Below are positions 51,701-61,263 of a stretch of 64,000 bases of DNA, piece by piece. Origin of the DNA: Sanderia malayensis (Eukaryota > Cnidaria > Scyphozoa > Semaeostomeae > Pelagiidae); NCBI GenBank assembly GCA_013076295.1, contig RQOL01000618.1, positions 1,612,001 to 1,676,000 of the forward strand. Reading direction: 5' to 3'. Position numbers and translations under genes: made by a program. The notes below the pieces were generated by a model. The model made no database searches and had not been told where the DNA came from. It worked only from the letters and a program-made list of their open reading frames with translations. Each line of letters opens with the position of its first letter. The first letter of the stretch is position 1.

Positions 51701-54700
51701 AATCGAATTGGATTGGAGGATGTCCATCGCTGCCCACATTTTCTGTGTGGAGTATTGATTTTTATTGTTTTTGTTTTGTCATAGCTCTGCCGTTTGTTAG
51801 ATCCGTCTCGGTGTCTGAGATATCCAGCAATTCTGTGTTGGTTAAGTGGATACCACCAAAATTCACACCTGGATTTACAGTAACTGGTTACAAGGTAAGC
51901 TTGAGCACTTGCTATGGGTTCCAGTGCACTGCAGGCTGTTCTAGGAGCCTAGGAGAACCTCGCAGTACCTGTTTAATCAGATCTTTATAACAAGCAAGCA
52001 AGCAATATTTATATGTTAATGTGGACTGTGGGTTCTGGCAGCTATACAGCTGATGTGGGCCTGCCGCTTGTGCCCCCAGAGTGATATTCTGGAACGAATA
52101 CCCTGGGAACTCATTTACCGACCTCGGAAGGATGGACAGCGGAGTTGGCTAACGGCTTGTAGTTCGTGACTCCGACTTTTTGTGGGCTCGAATCCACGAA
52201 GGTCAACCTTCAAGGATGCGAAAAAGCATCTCAACCACCTTGGCTACACCCAGTGGTCAAGGCGCTTGTGTCTTTCCCCTCAAAGGTTACCAACGGACCT
52301 TTTAAGGACAAATACAATTGGAACTTTTTTTACTTTGAATATTTTCATGTTCTCCCCCTCCCACCAAGTTTTTGCTTAAAGCTGACTGTATATTATTTAA
52401 TCAGATAATGATCAATTTGCACTCAGGTGACCGCCTCCGGTTCGAAGTCATACAAAGATGCGTCCGGTGTGGAGAAAACCGTGCGGAGCAACGAAGAGAA
52501 GCAGATTCCAAGCAAACTCAATTCCGCCTACTTCAACAACCTCAAACCGAATCTTTACTACACGATTTCCGTCTGGATTCTAACCACGTCCGGAACTGGA
52601 CAGCGCAAAGTTAGTCAATTCTGGACCAAGAAGACCGGTATGGATATACTCTGTATGCTACTAAAATGATAAAGATGGGTTAATAGTGTACATTGTTCTG
52701 TCTATGAATAATTGATTGCATGCTTGTAATGAGATGTTTGTTTTGTGTTTAGCTCCACCCGCTGTTGATCCCCCAAGAAACGTGAAATATATCGGTGGTA
52801 CCAAGGTCTCGCTCATTATCTCGCCGTCTCCAACTGTAAACGGAGATGTGGAGTAAGTATCGATGTTTAGCATGTCTCCCTGTTTGATTAATAGCGAAGC
52901 CTTGCGCTGATGTTCTATACGAGCTTGATAAACATCTAATTTGCCAATGGTCTTTGGATTTACATCTATACAAAGAAGATTTTATAGTTATTGAGTTCTT
53001 ATTGCCAATCGGTAGGACTCTGTGTTTAGTAATGCATGATGAAGATTAAAACTCTATGATCTTTCTTTGATCTTTGAAGAAGTTGTAAAGTTATCACCTG
53101 ATATTGCAAACTACGTTCTTGTGTGATTAACACTGCTACAATCTTACGACATCATTTGCTTTATATATTTCTAAATAACCCTCTTGATGTTCTTTGTTAG
53201 ATTCTACCACATCTACGTTGTCGACTATGGCCTCAACTATCAACAGTCGAACGATTTGAGAAGCAAAAATCCGGACAGTCTGTTTAAAAATCAACAGAAA
53301 CGGTCACGTAGATCCTCACCACGTCCAGTCACTTACGTCACTGCCGAGCTGCTACCCAGCGAGCTGCCTAAGGAGGTCATCATCGGCGAAGGAAACAAAA
53401 TCGGTGATTACAAGAACAAGAAACTAACGCCCGGGCACACATATCAGTTCTTCAGCCGGGCGTACGTGAAGCAGGACTCGGAATATGTTTACAAGTCGAG
53501 CAACCTGACTAGACCGATCACTATCGATCTTCAGCCTACAGATAAGACTATTGGAAATAAGGACAATAAGTCGGGCAAAACTGGATCCCAAAACAATACA
53601 CCCCAAAAGAAGAGTGGTGGAAGTGGGGTCATGATTGCAGGCATTGTTGTATCGCTTGTGCTTGTGATTATAATCGTCTTGTTGGCTATTTACTTTAGAA
53701 GGTAAGATTTCAAACGTTTTTGTTTGTTTATTCCAGCTAATCTTTCAATCTATACTTAGGCATAGTAAATTCTGGAATATGCTCCCCGAGACGTATTGCA
53801 ATGACGAAATTCTGCTTAGATTCCTTCATTTGTACTAATATCCAATAGGCAAGGATGTTCCGCCAAACAGAAACGAGACTATGAAGGCGTTGTCAAGCTG
53901 CATTGCTTTCTATTTGCAAAGTTATAAGCACTTCCATATTAACCAGTATGGCTCAAGTTCCATGGGTCAGGATTGGGTTTTGTAACATGGCCATTTGTTT
54001 CTTTTCAAAATGAGAACGAGGTTTGCTTTTGTAATTTTCAGGAGAGGCTGCAGAAAACCGAGTCTACCAGGCGACGAAGAGGCGAGAAAGCCTCTGCGTA
54101 GGAAGAATGGCTCGTTGGCTAAAGACGAGAAGCCGAAAGACCTCGTTGAATTGCATCGATTGAAATTCCCGACGACGGAAATGAAGACGCATCCTCCGAT
54201 CCCTGTGGACGAATTTGCCCACCACGTCATGGACTTGAAGGCGGATGATGCGGAGAAAATTGTGCAGGAGTTCGAGGTATGTTGCAATGCTTGTATATGG
54301 TTTCACATCAAATGCTTCACTCCTATGTGACGTTGCATTCAGCAAACACATATGTTCCTCGACATGCATCTCAAGCTATCTCGAACTCGGTTATCTCCAA
54401 CAACTCGCTATCTCGAACAGATTCCCATTTCTCCTCGTTCTCTAGTTGGGTGAATTTGGTTCGGATATCTCAAACTCCCTCTATGTCGAACACATTTTCA
54501 TTTTCCCTGCGAGATAGCGAGAGTCGACTGTACATATCTCGAGATGCATATTGAAGAGTGCTTTAACAGATTAGAGTTATCATCTCTCCATGCGATTCCA
54601 GACTTAAGCACCATTACAAATCGTTACACGGAGATTACACCCTTAGAACCCGGAGCCCTGGGCAGTATATAGGATAGGTTTTGAACATTGCACTTAAAAG

Positions 54701-57700
54701 CAATATAACACCATAACGATTCATTTGATTGTCAACTGGATCCGATTTCCCCAAGCTCAATCTTTTCCTCTATTCGAAGTTATTGCGACTTTCGTTTCCT
54801 TTAATATGGTTGCCTACATTTTTAAGTCAATTTCCTTTTTACCAAATGGGCATCCCACAAGTTAGACACCGCTGTGTCGATTAATTAATTCATATGGCTC
54901 TCTAAACTTCGTTGCTGTTTTTTTTATTTATCGTTTATTTTATTTATTATTTATTTTTGAGTGTTTAATTTGTTTTCTTCAAGTCATTTGATCCGGGTCA
55001 AAGCCACATATCAGAAGCCTCGAACCAGCCATGTAATAAAGTGAAGAACCGATACCCAAATCTACAAGCTTGTGAGTTTGTTAATGATTCAATGTTCACG
55101 GCAATAACACTGTTTGTTGCAACTTGTCTTTGTACAATGACCGTGCTTCGTCATGCCAACCTAAACCCCGGGACTATTTGCTGGCACTGTTAAGCTTATA
55201 AGCTACCATCTTCTTTTCAGATGACCATACGAGAGTTGTCTTGCAATTTACTGGTGAAGTGGGCTCTGATTATCTCAATGCAAATTACATTGATGTGAGT
55301 AGCCATCGCTATTGCCATCTTCCATGTTGACTGATTAAGCCATATGGCTATTGTGAACATGTGGAGATCCTAAAGATCAGACTGTGAACAATTCATTTTG
55401 ATTCTCCTCCTCAGGGGTACTGTCAAGAGAAGGCGTTTATTGCCACGCAAGGCCCAATGACAAACACCGTGGCGGATTTCTGGAGAGCGTGTTGGGAGAA
55501 TAAAACGGGTACCATTGTTATGATGACGAAATTGGAAGAGAGAGGACGGGTAGGTGACTGATGAAGTCTCTCAAATTAAATTAGAGCGGTATTTTGCGGA
55601 CCAGAGCTCCCCACACGGAATAACCAATTGATCTCATCAATCTCAATCCACGATTCTTTGTTCAGTGGATTATGTTGTGTGTGGATTTTATTGATGTTTG
55701 GTTTGCCCGTCTGTTGGGTGGAGGGTTTGTTTTTGAGCCAGTATTTGCTGTTGTTTTTCAGGGAAAATGTGAACAATATTGGCCAAACAGCGGAATAACC
55801 ACTTATGGTAATATTCGTGTGTCAAAAGTCGAGCAAGTGGAGTTGGCAAACTACGTGAAGCGCACGTTCGAGATCTGTTCTGTAAGTGAGAGTTGTATTA
55901 CTTGCATCTTACCCCCTGGAAATGCACCAAAACAGCTTGTATATCAATTCGTTGCAGCACCTTTGCAGGGGGATGTGTTTGTTACGTATCTGATCATGTA
56001 CTGTGAATCTTTTCAATAGAATGATAGAGAGGAGACGCGTATTGTGAAGCAATTCCAATTCACGGCCTGGCCAGATCTCGGAGTCCCGCGCAACCCAGCC
56101 GCATTGCTCTCCTTCACGGAGCGAGTGAGAAAAGAGAACGTTGAAAACGCTGGACCGATAATTGTCCACTGCAGGTAATTGACCATTCGCATGTCTACTT
56201 ATTATAACCTATCGAAGGCACACAATGTCAACGCACTATTGAAGAAGGGGAGTACAATGGAATTTGAAGCTTCTTACAGTAAAGGCCCGCATATAAGAAC
56301 CAATTTATTAAGAACCTCCGGGTGATATTTCTGCTCAAAACAATAGAAGATTGGATAATTGTTTGGATACGAAATTCACGGGTTCTTATATGCGTGTTTT
56401 CACTGCTCCTGTTCCCTCCTCTTCAATATCATTTGGGCAATCCTAAAGCCATTTTAGTTAGTCTATGTACAGTGGCGTCTCTTTGGTGATGGGGCTAGTG
56501 CTTGCTTGCTGCAAGGCTTGACTGTTTTATTCGTATTTTGTTTAAACTTTCAATTGTTTTGTTGCAGTGCTGGAGTCGGCAGAACTGGCTGCTTTATCGT
56601 CATCTACTCGATGCTTGAGAGAATTAAGAATGAACAAACCGTTGACATTTACGGCTATGTGACCATGCTACGCTCGCAGAGAAATTTCATGGTGCAAAAC
56701 GATGTAAGTAAACAGGGGTTAGGATTCCCAATCCCGCTCTGAGTATTCAAGTTTTTGGTTAATAAACTCATTTCACTATTGCAAGCCTCTCTGCAGTAAA
56801 AGGTCACTGCTATTGCAAGCCTCTGTGCAGTAAAAGGTCACCACTATTGCAAGCATTTGTGCAGTAAAAACAACAACCTGTGTATTTTGCACCCAGCCTA
56901 TTGTCCAAACACAATAGGCTATTGTTTTTATATTGTTTTGGGATGAAATATCAACCCGGGAGGTTTTTAATCAATTGCTTCTTACACCATAACAGATTAG
57001 TCCATAGGAAGAGTTAACAATAAATAAAAATAGTAAATAACAATAGATAAATAACAATAGTAAATAAAAATAATAAATAACCTATTAATAGAGTATCCCA
57101 ACTCATCAAGAACTTGCCAGACTTGTTCCCTCATTATGCATTGATTATCATATAGTTATCATATATTATAATATATAGTCATATAGTAATCATATAGATT
57201 ATCGCATATGTAATTAAGGTTGCCAGCTACTTATGAAATTTCATTTTTGTGTGTTTCAGGAGCAGTACATATTTGTCCACGACGCCATATTGGATGCGAT
57301 TCAATCTGGTAGTACAGCCGTACCAGCCAATGAACTCTCCATCTACTTGAAGACGATGAGCGAATTCAACAAGAAACATGGTGACGTTCTCATTGAAAGA
57401 GACTTCAACGTAAGATGCTTGCATTCAATTCAATTATTTTTATCGCTAAGGTAGTAGTGGAGCTCTCCTTGTCAGTAAGGTTAACAGTGATATGATGCCG
57501 TACTGTTTATCACTGTTACAAATAGGCTTTGTTCATTGCTGCGGGAAGCTTTGTATTAGATTTGATCGTTCTACATAGCTGTGTTGTAGCTGTTTTGATG
57601 CATTTCTGATGCTTTTTCTTGCCCCCAGGTGATTGTGTGTGCCACAGTTCCCAATAAAGAGGATTGCATGTCAGCCTCTGCTGAAATGAACCAATCGAAG

Positions 57701-59860
57701 AACAGATTGGCGTCAATTCTACCTTGTAAGTACACCACTTCCACCCACCTCTAGTCATTACAATAAGCATCAGCGATTAAGAACATGGAATTCTGCATCC
57801 AGTCTATTGTTCAAACACAATAGTCGATTGTTCGTTCTATTTTTTGAGCAGAATTATCCTTTGCTCAAAACTTTCTGTGTCTTTCATTCCATCCATGTTG
57901 AATGTAAAATATTTTAGATCATTCTTACAATATTTATGATGGTTATTTTGTCGTTAACAGTCGATTCAAACCGAGTTTGTCTTGAACAATTAAGAGGACA
58001 AGAAGAAACAGACTACATCAATGCCAGTCATATTGACGTAAGTTTTAATGTTTAACTTTATATCTATTTCACCTTATATTCAACCTGGTTTCAGACTTTC
58101 GTTCTGATATCACGGTTCAAGATCTTTTCACGCAATCGCGATTTTTTTATTTCCCGCCACTATGTACTCGGCCTGTATTGAGCCTCTCATTCGTGTTGTG
58201 AATTTTTTATTTTAACTCCACTTATCGTATTTTCCCAGGGCTATAGAGGGCATGGTGAATTCATCGCCGCCCAAGGACCGACCAAAGAGACAGTTGAGGA
58301 TTTCTGGCGCATGATCATGGAGCAAGGCTGCTCAATAATTGTCATGCTAACAAATTTAACTGATCGTGGAAAGGTTAGTCGTGTCTCTTTGACCGTATGC
58401 TCGTTAACCACACAACTCATCTTGGCTCTTTCTGTCGATTAATCCATTTACTGATTTTGTCAAGTAATCCTTTTTTAGGAAATGTGCTACCAATATTGGC
58501 CAAGTGAAAAGGCGGAGAAGTATCACTACTATATCGTAGAGCCAGTAACCGAGACAAGAGAAGCAAATTTCTTCATACGGAAATTTAAGATTACAGATGC
58601 AAGGGTGAGACTTGTTCTGACTTTCTTTTTCAATAATTAACCATTATTACGTACTTTTTAATTATGTTTTATTCAGGGCTGTATGCGGGATAAGACTGTA
58701 TTGTACTTCGTAAATAAAAAAATAAAAAAATAACTAAATACCAGCCTTACTTGTTTGGATTGGTGGGTTTTTTCATTGACAAACACGACTGGCATTGGAT
58801 GAATTGGCATTGTATCCAAGCATGTTAGCAGTGTCTTACTAAATCCATATTAGGCTGTGGGGGCTGGGGTACTGAGGGGAATTACACCATGTGTTTTATC
58901 CGTAGGTAGCATAATTTGAGCGCTGCTAGTTAGCGCTAGCTATGCCGTAGCCAATAGGTTTGGGAGTTTTTGCCTTCTTCATGTTTATACGCTTGTTTCA
59001 GGCCAATATCAATGCATGTTTTGATGTTATCGATCCACCGTGTCTTTGAGGTTTTTTTGAGCTCTATTTAAGTGTAGAGTTTTGATGTTTTTTTTATTGT
59101 TTCAGGATGGAGATACGCGCACTATCACTCAGTTCCAGTACATCAATTTCCACAAGGGCGAAGTTCCCGTATCACCGGAAGGAATAATTCAACTCATTGG
59201 CCACGTGAACAGATTGAAAAATCAAGACAGCAATCCTGGTCCTATTCTCTGCCACAGCAAGTGAGTATGCACTGAAATACGGTCTTCTGCGAGTGTTATT
59301 ATTCATTCTGTTTCTCCATTGACTGCTGGACTTTCAACTTTCGTATTGCAATATTTTGAGGAGTTTACAATCCTTGCAAGTGTTAATTCAATGCTTCAGG
59401 GAAGGTATTCAGACATTGCGGACCTCGATTAAAACTTTTAGAAAACGTACAAATCATAGCAAGTGTAATTTAATCTTCCGAGGAAGGTGCAAACCTTTAT
59501 TCGCTGCTCTAAGGAAGATATAGCTCCTAATATGTCTTTGTTGATCTTAAGAAGAGAGTACATGCACAGGAAACCTTAGCTTGGTCTTCTAGGGAAGATA
59601 CACAAAGCTTTGCAGTTCTTGATATTTATTTGCAACTGATGGGTGTCTTTTGTTGTAGCTCTGGGGTCGGCAGAACTGGTGTATTCATCGCGTTGAACAT
59701 CATATTCGAAAGACTTCAAGCAGAAGACGTTATAGACATTCACCAGACTGTTAAAACATTGAGGTTTGAGAGAGCGTTCATGGTTCAGAATCTGCAGCAG
59801 TACATATTCTGCTTCGAGGCAGCCGAGAGTTTTTTAAGGAGTTTCGAACTATCTGTATGA
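42792..59860 (+). CDS. LAR-type receptor protein tyrosine phosphatase (type IIa), 28 coding exons, 1940 aa
   Basis: Single-pass cell-surface receptor of the PTPRF/PTPRD/PTPRS (LAR) family, which links extracellular adhesion cues to tyrosine dephosphorylation. Exons: 42792-42867, 46256-46537, 46888-47190, 47462-47716, 48044-48343, 48800-49093, 49338-49619, 49800-50096, 50363-50562, 50895-51621, 51785-51894, 52427-52637, 52753-52852, 53201-53701, 54042-54276, 54984-55071, 55221-55294, 55415-55549, 55762-55881, 56020-56174, 56568-56703, 57260-57409, 57629-57725, 57961-58037, 58239-58373, 58479-58604, 59106-59260, 59659-59860. All borders are GT-AG, all phases agree, and the sum (5823 bp) is an exact multiple of three. 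Layout: signal peptide 1-25, three Ig (to ~305), eight FN3 (306-1112), a juxtamembrane FN3-like region, RSRR furin-type site 1180-1183, membrane helix ~1288-1311, D1 and D2 phosphatase domains. Human LAR is ~1900 aa. It predates or lies outside the vertebrate F/D/S split, so no single symbol fits. Confidence 0.95.
42868..46255 (+). other. Phosphatase intron 1
   Basis: A 3.4-kb phase-1 intron between the signal-peptide exon and the first Ig exon, by far the longest in the gene. It contains a G-rich tract at about 44955-44990 and several short open frames without recognisable similarity. First introns of this size often hold regulatory DNA, but I see no specific site. Confidence 0.7.
46256..47716 (+). 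other. Exons for Ig domains 1-3 of the LAR-type phosphatase
   Basis: Three exons (46256-46537, 46888-47190, 47462-47716), each starting and ending in phase 1 and each encoding one Ig domain. Conserved Cys-Trp-Cys patterns are visible: YFVCK/TWKY/YYECVAS, FRCRA/KWF/FECEAS and LSCTA/SWYK/FTCRA. LPAGFP before Ig2 resembles the LPPGFP linker of vertebrate LAR. The Lys-rich heparin-binding loop of vertebrate Ig1 (KKGKK) is only weakly represented here by KYNGKPVTR. Confidence 0.92.
48360..48507. mobile_element. MITE copy 1 (CAGTAAA...TTTACTG ends)
   Basis: About 148 bp in intron 5. The left end is CAGTAAATACCGCGTATAAG and the right end TTATATGCGGGGTTTTACTG, inverted repeats of each other with few mismatches. 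The middle carries a palindromic CAATAGGCTATTGTTT. No coding capacity. Confidence 0.78.
50602..50776. repeat. Tandem duplication in phosphatase intron 9
   Basis: Two adjacent copies of about 87-90 bp, both starting TTTACTTTGTA and both containing TAGAGAGGAGACAGTTT. They differ at roughly ten positions. Confidence 0.8.
52139..52310 (+). mobile_element. tRNA-derived SINE-like sequence in intron 11
   Basis: An A-box-like TGGCTAACGG (52146-52155) and a B-box-like GGCTCGAATCC (52185-52195) are spaced as in a tRNA gene, with a clover-leaf-like stretch ACTCCGACTTTTTGTGGG between. The 3' part (about 52200-52310) is unrelated to a tRNA, as in a SINE body. I cannot see a clear tail or target duplication, and no intact tRNA is predicted. 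Confidence 0.5.
54346..54547. mobile_element. Pogo/Tigger-like repeat in intron 15
   Basis: Rich in TATCTCGAAC-type words and ending GCGAGATAGCGAGAGTCGACTG. It shares these words with 33483-33626. Tentative, as no transposase or clear paired terminus is present. Confidence 0.4.
56278..56405. mobile_element. MITE copy 2 (CAGTAAA...TTTCACTG ends)
   Basis: About 128 bp in intron 20 with terminal inverted repeats: CAGTAAAGGCCCGCATATAA at the left and the complement (TTATATGCGTGTTTTCACTG) at the right. The same termini bound 48360-48507. Partial relatives sharing the CAATAGGCTATTGTTT core lie at about 56885-56995 and 57797-57870. Confidence 0.75.
56779..56869. repeat. 34-bp tandem repeat in intron 21
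   Basis: Three copies of a 34-bp unit beginning CTATTGCAAGCCTCT and containing TGCAGTAAAAGGTCAC; the third copy is shortened and diverged. Confidence 0.8.
57629..59860 (+). other. Exons for the distal phosphatase domain D2 (degenerate)
   Basis: Six exons from 57629 to 59860. The fold is recognisable ([35 protein letters not shown]), but catalytic elements are altered. The loop reads CHSNSGVGRTG where LAR D2 has [11 protein letters not shown], so Ser1873 occupies the catalytic Cys position. The WPD/WPE acid loop is replaced by NFHKGEVP (1836-1843). Q-loop residues also differ (QNLQQY). D2 should be a pseudophosphatase that acts as a binding or regulatory module. The stop follows at 59858-59860. 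Confidence 0.93.
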
Positions 59861-61246
59861 GGACTGCGATGATTATTATGCATCCACTGCAACACTTGAG
59901 GTTGCCTGGCTCGAGGAATTTCATTGGATGAGATGGTACAGTGTTGCAGACGCTTGTAATACTTCACGCATGCATGTCACCAAAGTATACCACGTTTTGA
60001 TGCTTGCGTTGGATGCACGAAGTAGCTGGATTCGCAATGAACTCCAGTGGACAATTATGGGACAGGTATGTGAAGGAAGCATAGTCACATGATGGAGTAA
60101 CCTTCTTGCTTGTACGTCAATTTACTATGGTTACGTGCCATGGATATACGCAAATATGTCCACGTAACATATGAGTGTTATATGCCTCATGTTGAGGCTG
60201 ACTTCCAGTTATATTTTGCAAGTTTTGTTCTGTTGATAGTCGCGATTTTGATACACACATAAAACAGACTAACTATATCGCAGACTGGTAGTTTTTTGTA
60301 TATATTATTAAAAGATTATGGGTTAATGCCAAGTTCGACATTCATTCCTTAACAAGTGGAGTGAGCATAAAAATATCATGATGTGGAGACTCCATATCAT
60401 GATATTTTTATGATATTTTTATGCTGTTTAACTCCTGCTCACTCCAAAGCAAAGCAAAGAAATAGCAAGTGGAGTTCTTTGGTATTGAATTCAATTCAAA
60501 ATACAGGTCTTTTGTTTTGCTTTCAACATTTTTGCTGTCCTTTTTTTATTGGGTATCTGTTTTGATTAATTGATCAAGAAGCTAGAAAAGCAATTAAGTT
60601 CGGGTTTCACGGTTTCGCATTGTAATTACGGCTGCAATTGACCGAGTCAACAAGGATCCCGTTAAACGAGATTTTTGTTGACGAGATTTTTGTTCTATTA
60701 AACTTTTTTCTGTTAAGTTTCTCTTGCCAGGGTTATTTCTTTGATTTGTTTGAATCAACACTTTTGAAAAATTGAATTTAACAAAGTAAACTAATTTTTT
60801 AACTAGGTAAAAACTTAGTTAAACAAATTTACTGCAGAAATTTAAATTGATTTATAGAGTTGCTGTGATTTTTGTAAATTTAGTTACTGTTTGTTATATT
60901 AGAGTTGTAAGCGATGGTTTTAGAAAGAGTTTTGAGATTTTTGAGATTTTGAATGAATAGTTTATGCCAGAAACATTGTCTATCACTCCGTACTTTAGCC
61001 ACACTTTCAAAGCTGGGACGCTAATTTCAAGTGAAAGTCATATCAAGAAGTTTAACGCCTTTGCCCAAACTGTGTTACTTACAAAGGCGTCTCTCCATAC
61101 AAAGAAAACTGGACAACATAAGAAGCTTTTATCAGTATTAACACATAATTCATTACCAATAATGACAATTTATAAAATATATAATACAACCAAAACGATA
61201 AAGGAAGCAAAAAATCCTTAAAACTCCAACAAATCTTCTAAGATGT
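59861..61246. other. 3' side of the phosphatase gene and gap to TCEANC2
   Basis: Holds the 3' untranslated region of the phosphatase; I could not find a clean AATAAA for it, only ATTAAA-like words near 60307 and 60710. A strong hairpin lies at 60366-60412, listed separately. The remainder is AT-rich with no recognised gene. The two flanking genes are convergent. Confidence 0.5.
60366..60412 (+). repeat. Long hairpin in the phosphatase 3' region
   Basis: Two 22-bp arms (60366-60387 and 60391-60412) pair with one mismatch across a 3-base loop. Outside them GGAGTGAGCA (60358-60367) and its exact complement (60436-60445) can form an alternative or extended stem around a 24-bp insertion that repeats part of the arm. 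Confidence 0.8.
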
Positions 61247-61252
61247 TTTATT
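61247..61252 (-). terminator. Polyadenylation signal for the TCEANC2-like gene
   Basis: AATAAA on the minus strand, 12 bases past the stop codon at 61264. This implies a very short 3' untranslated region. Confidence 0.7.
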
Positions 61253-61263
61253 TAAAATAATTT

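Larger units (their letters stand above)
48044..53701 (+). other. Exons for FN3 repeats, furin-type site and membrane helix
   Basis: FN3 1-4 are each one phase 1-1 exon (48044, 48800, 49338, 49800). FN3-5 is split between 50363-50562 and 50895 onward; that second exon (727 bp) also carries FN3-6 and FN3-7. FN3-8 is split over 51785-51894 and 52427-52637. Exons 52753-52852 and 53201-53701 encode a ninth, degenerate FN3-like juxtamembrane region. It contains KRSRRSS, matching the proteolytic site where LAR receptors are cut into two non-covalently held subunits, followed by a Gly/Ser/Asn-rich stalk and a 24-residue Ile/Val/Leu helix ending YFRR. Confidence 0.9.
54042..57409 (+). other. Exons for the membrane-proximal phosphatase domain D1 (active)
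   Basis: Eight exons from 54042 to 57409. The wedge segment [13 protein letters not shown] is followed by KNRYPN (substrate recognition), TAWPDLGVP with the general-acid Asp (D1549), [11 protein letters not shown] with catalytic Cys (C1581, split across the junction 56174/56568) and the Q-loop region QNDEQYIF. All catalytic elements of a classical tyrosine phosphatase are intact, so D1 should be active. Confidence 0.95.

Noticed and set aside
52146..52200. Functional tRNA gene in phosphatase intron 11
   Set aside because: A and B boxes are present, but acceptor-stem pairing and a clean anticodon arm are not; a SINE head fits better.
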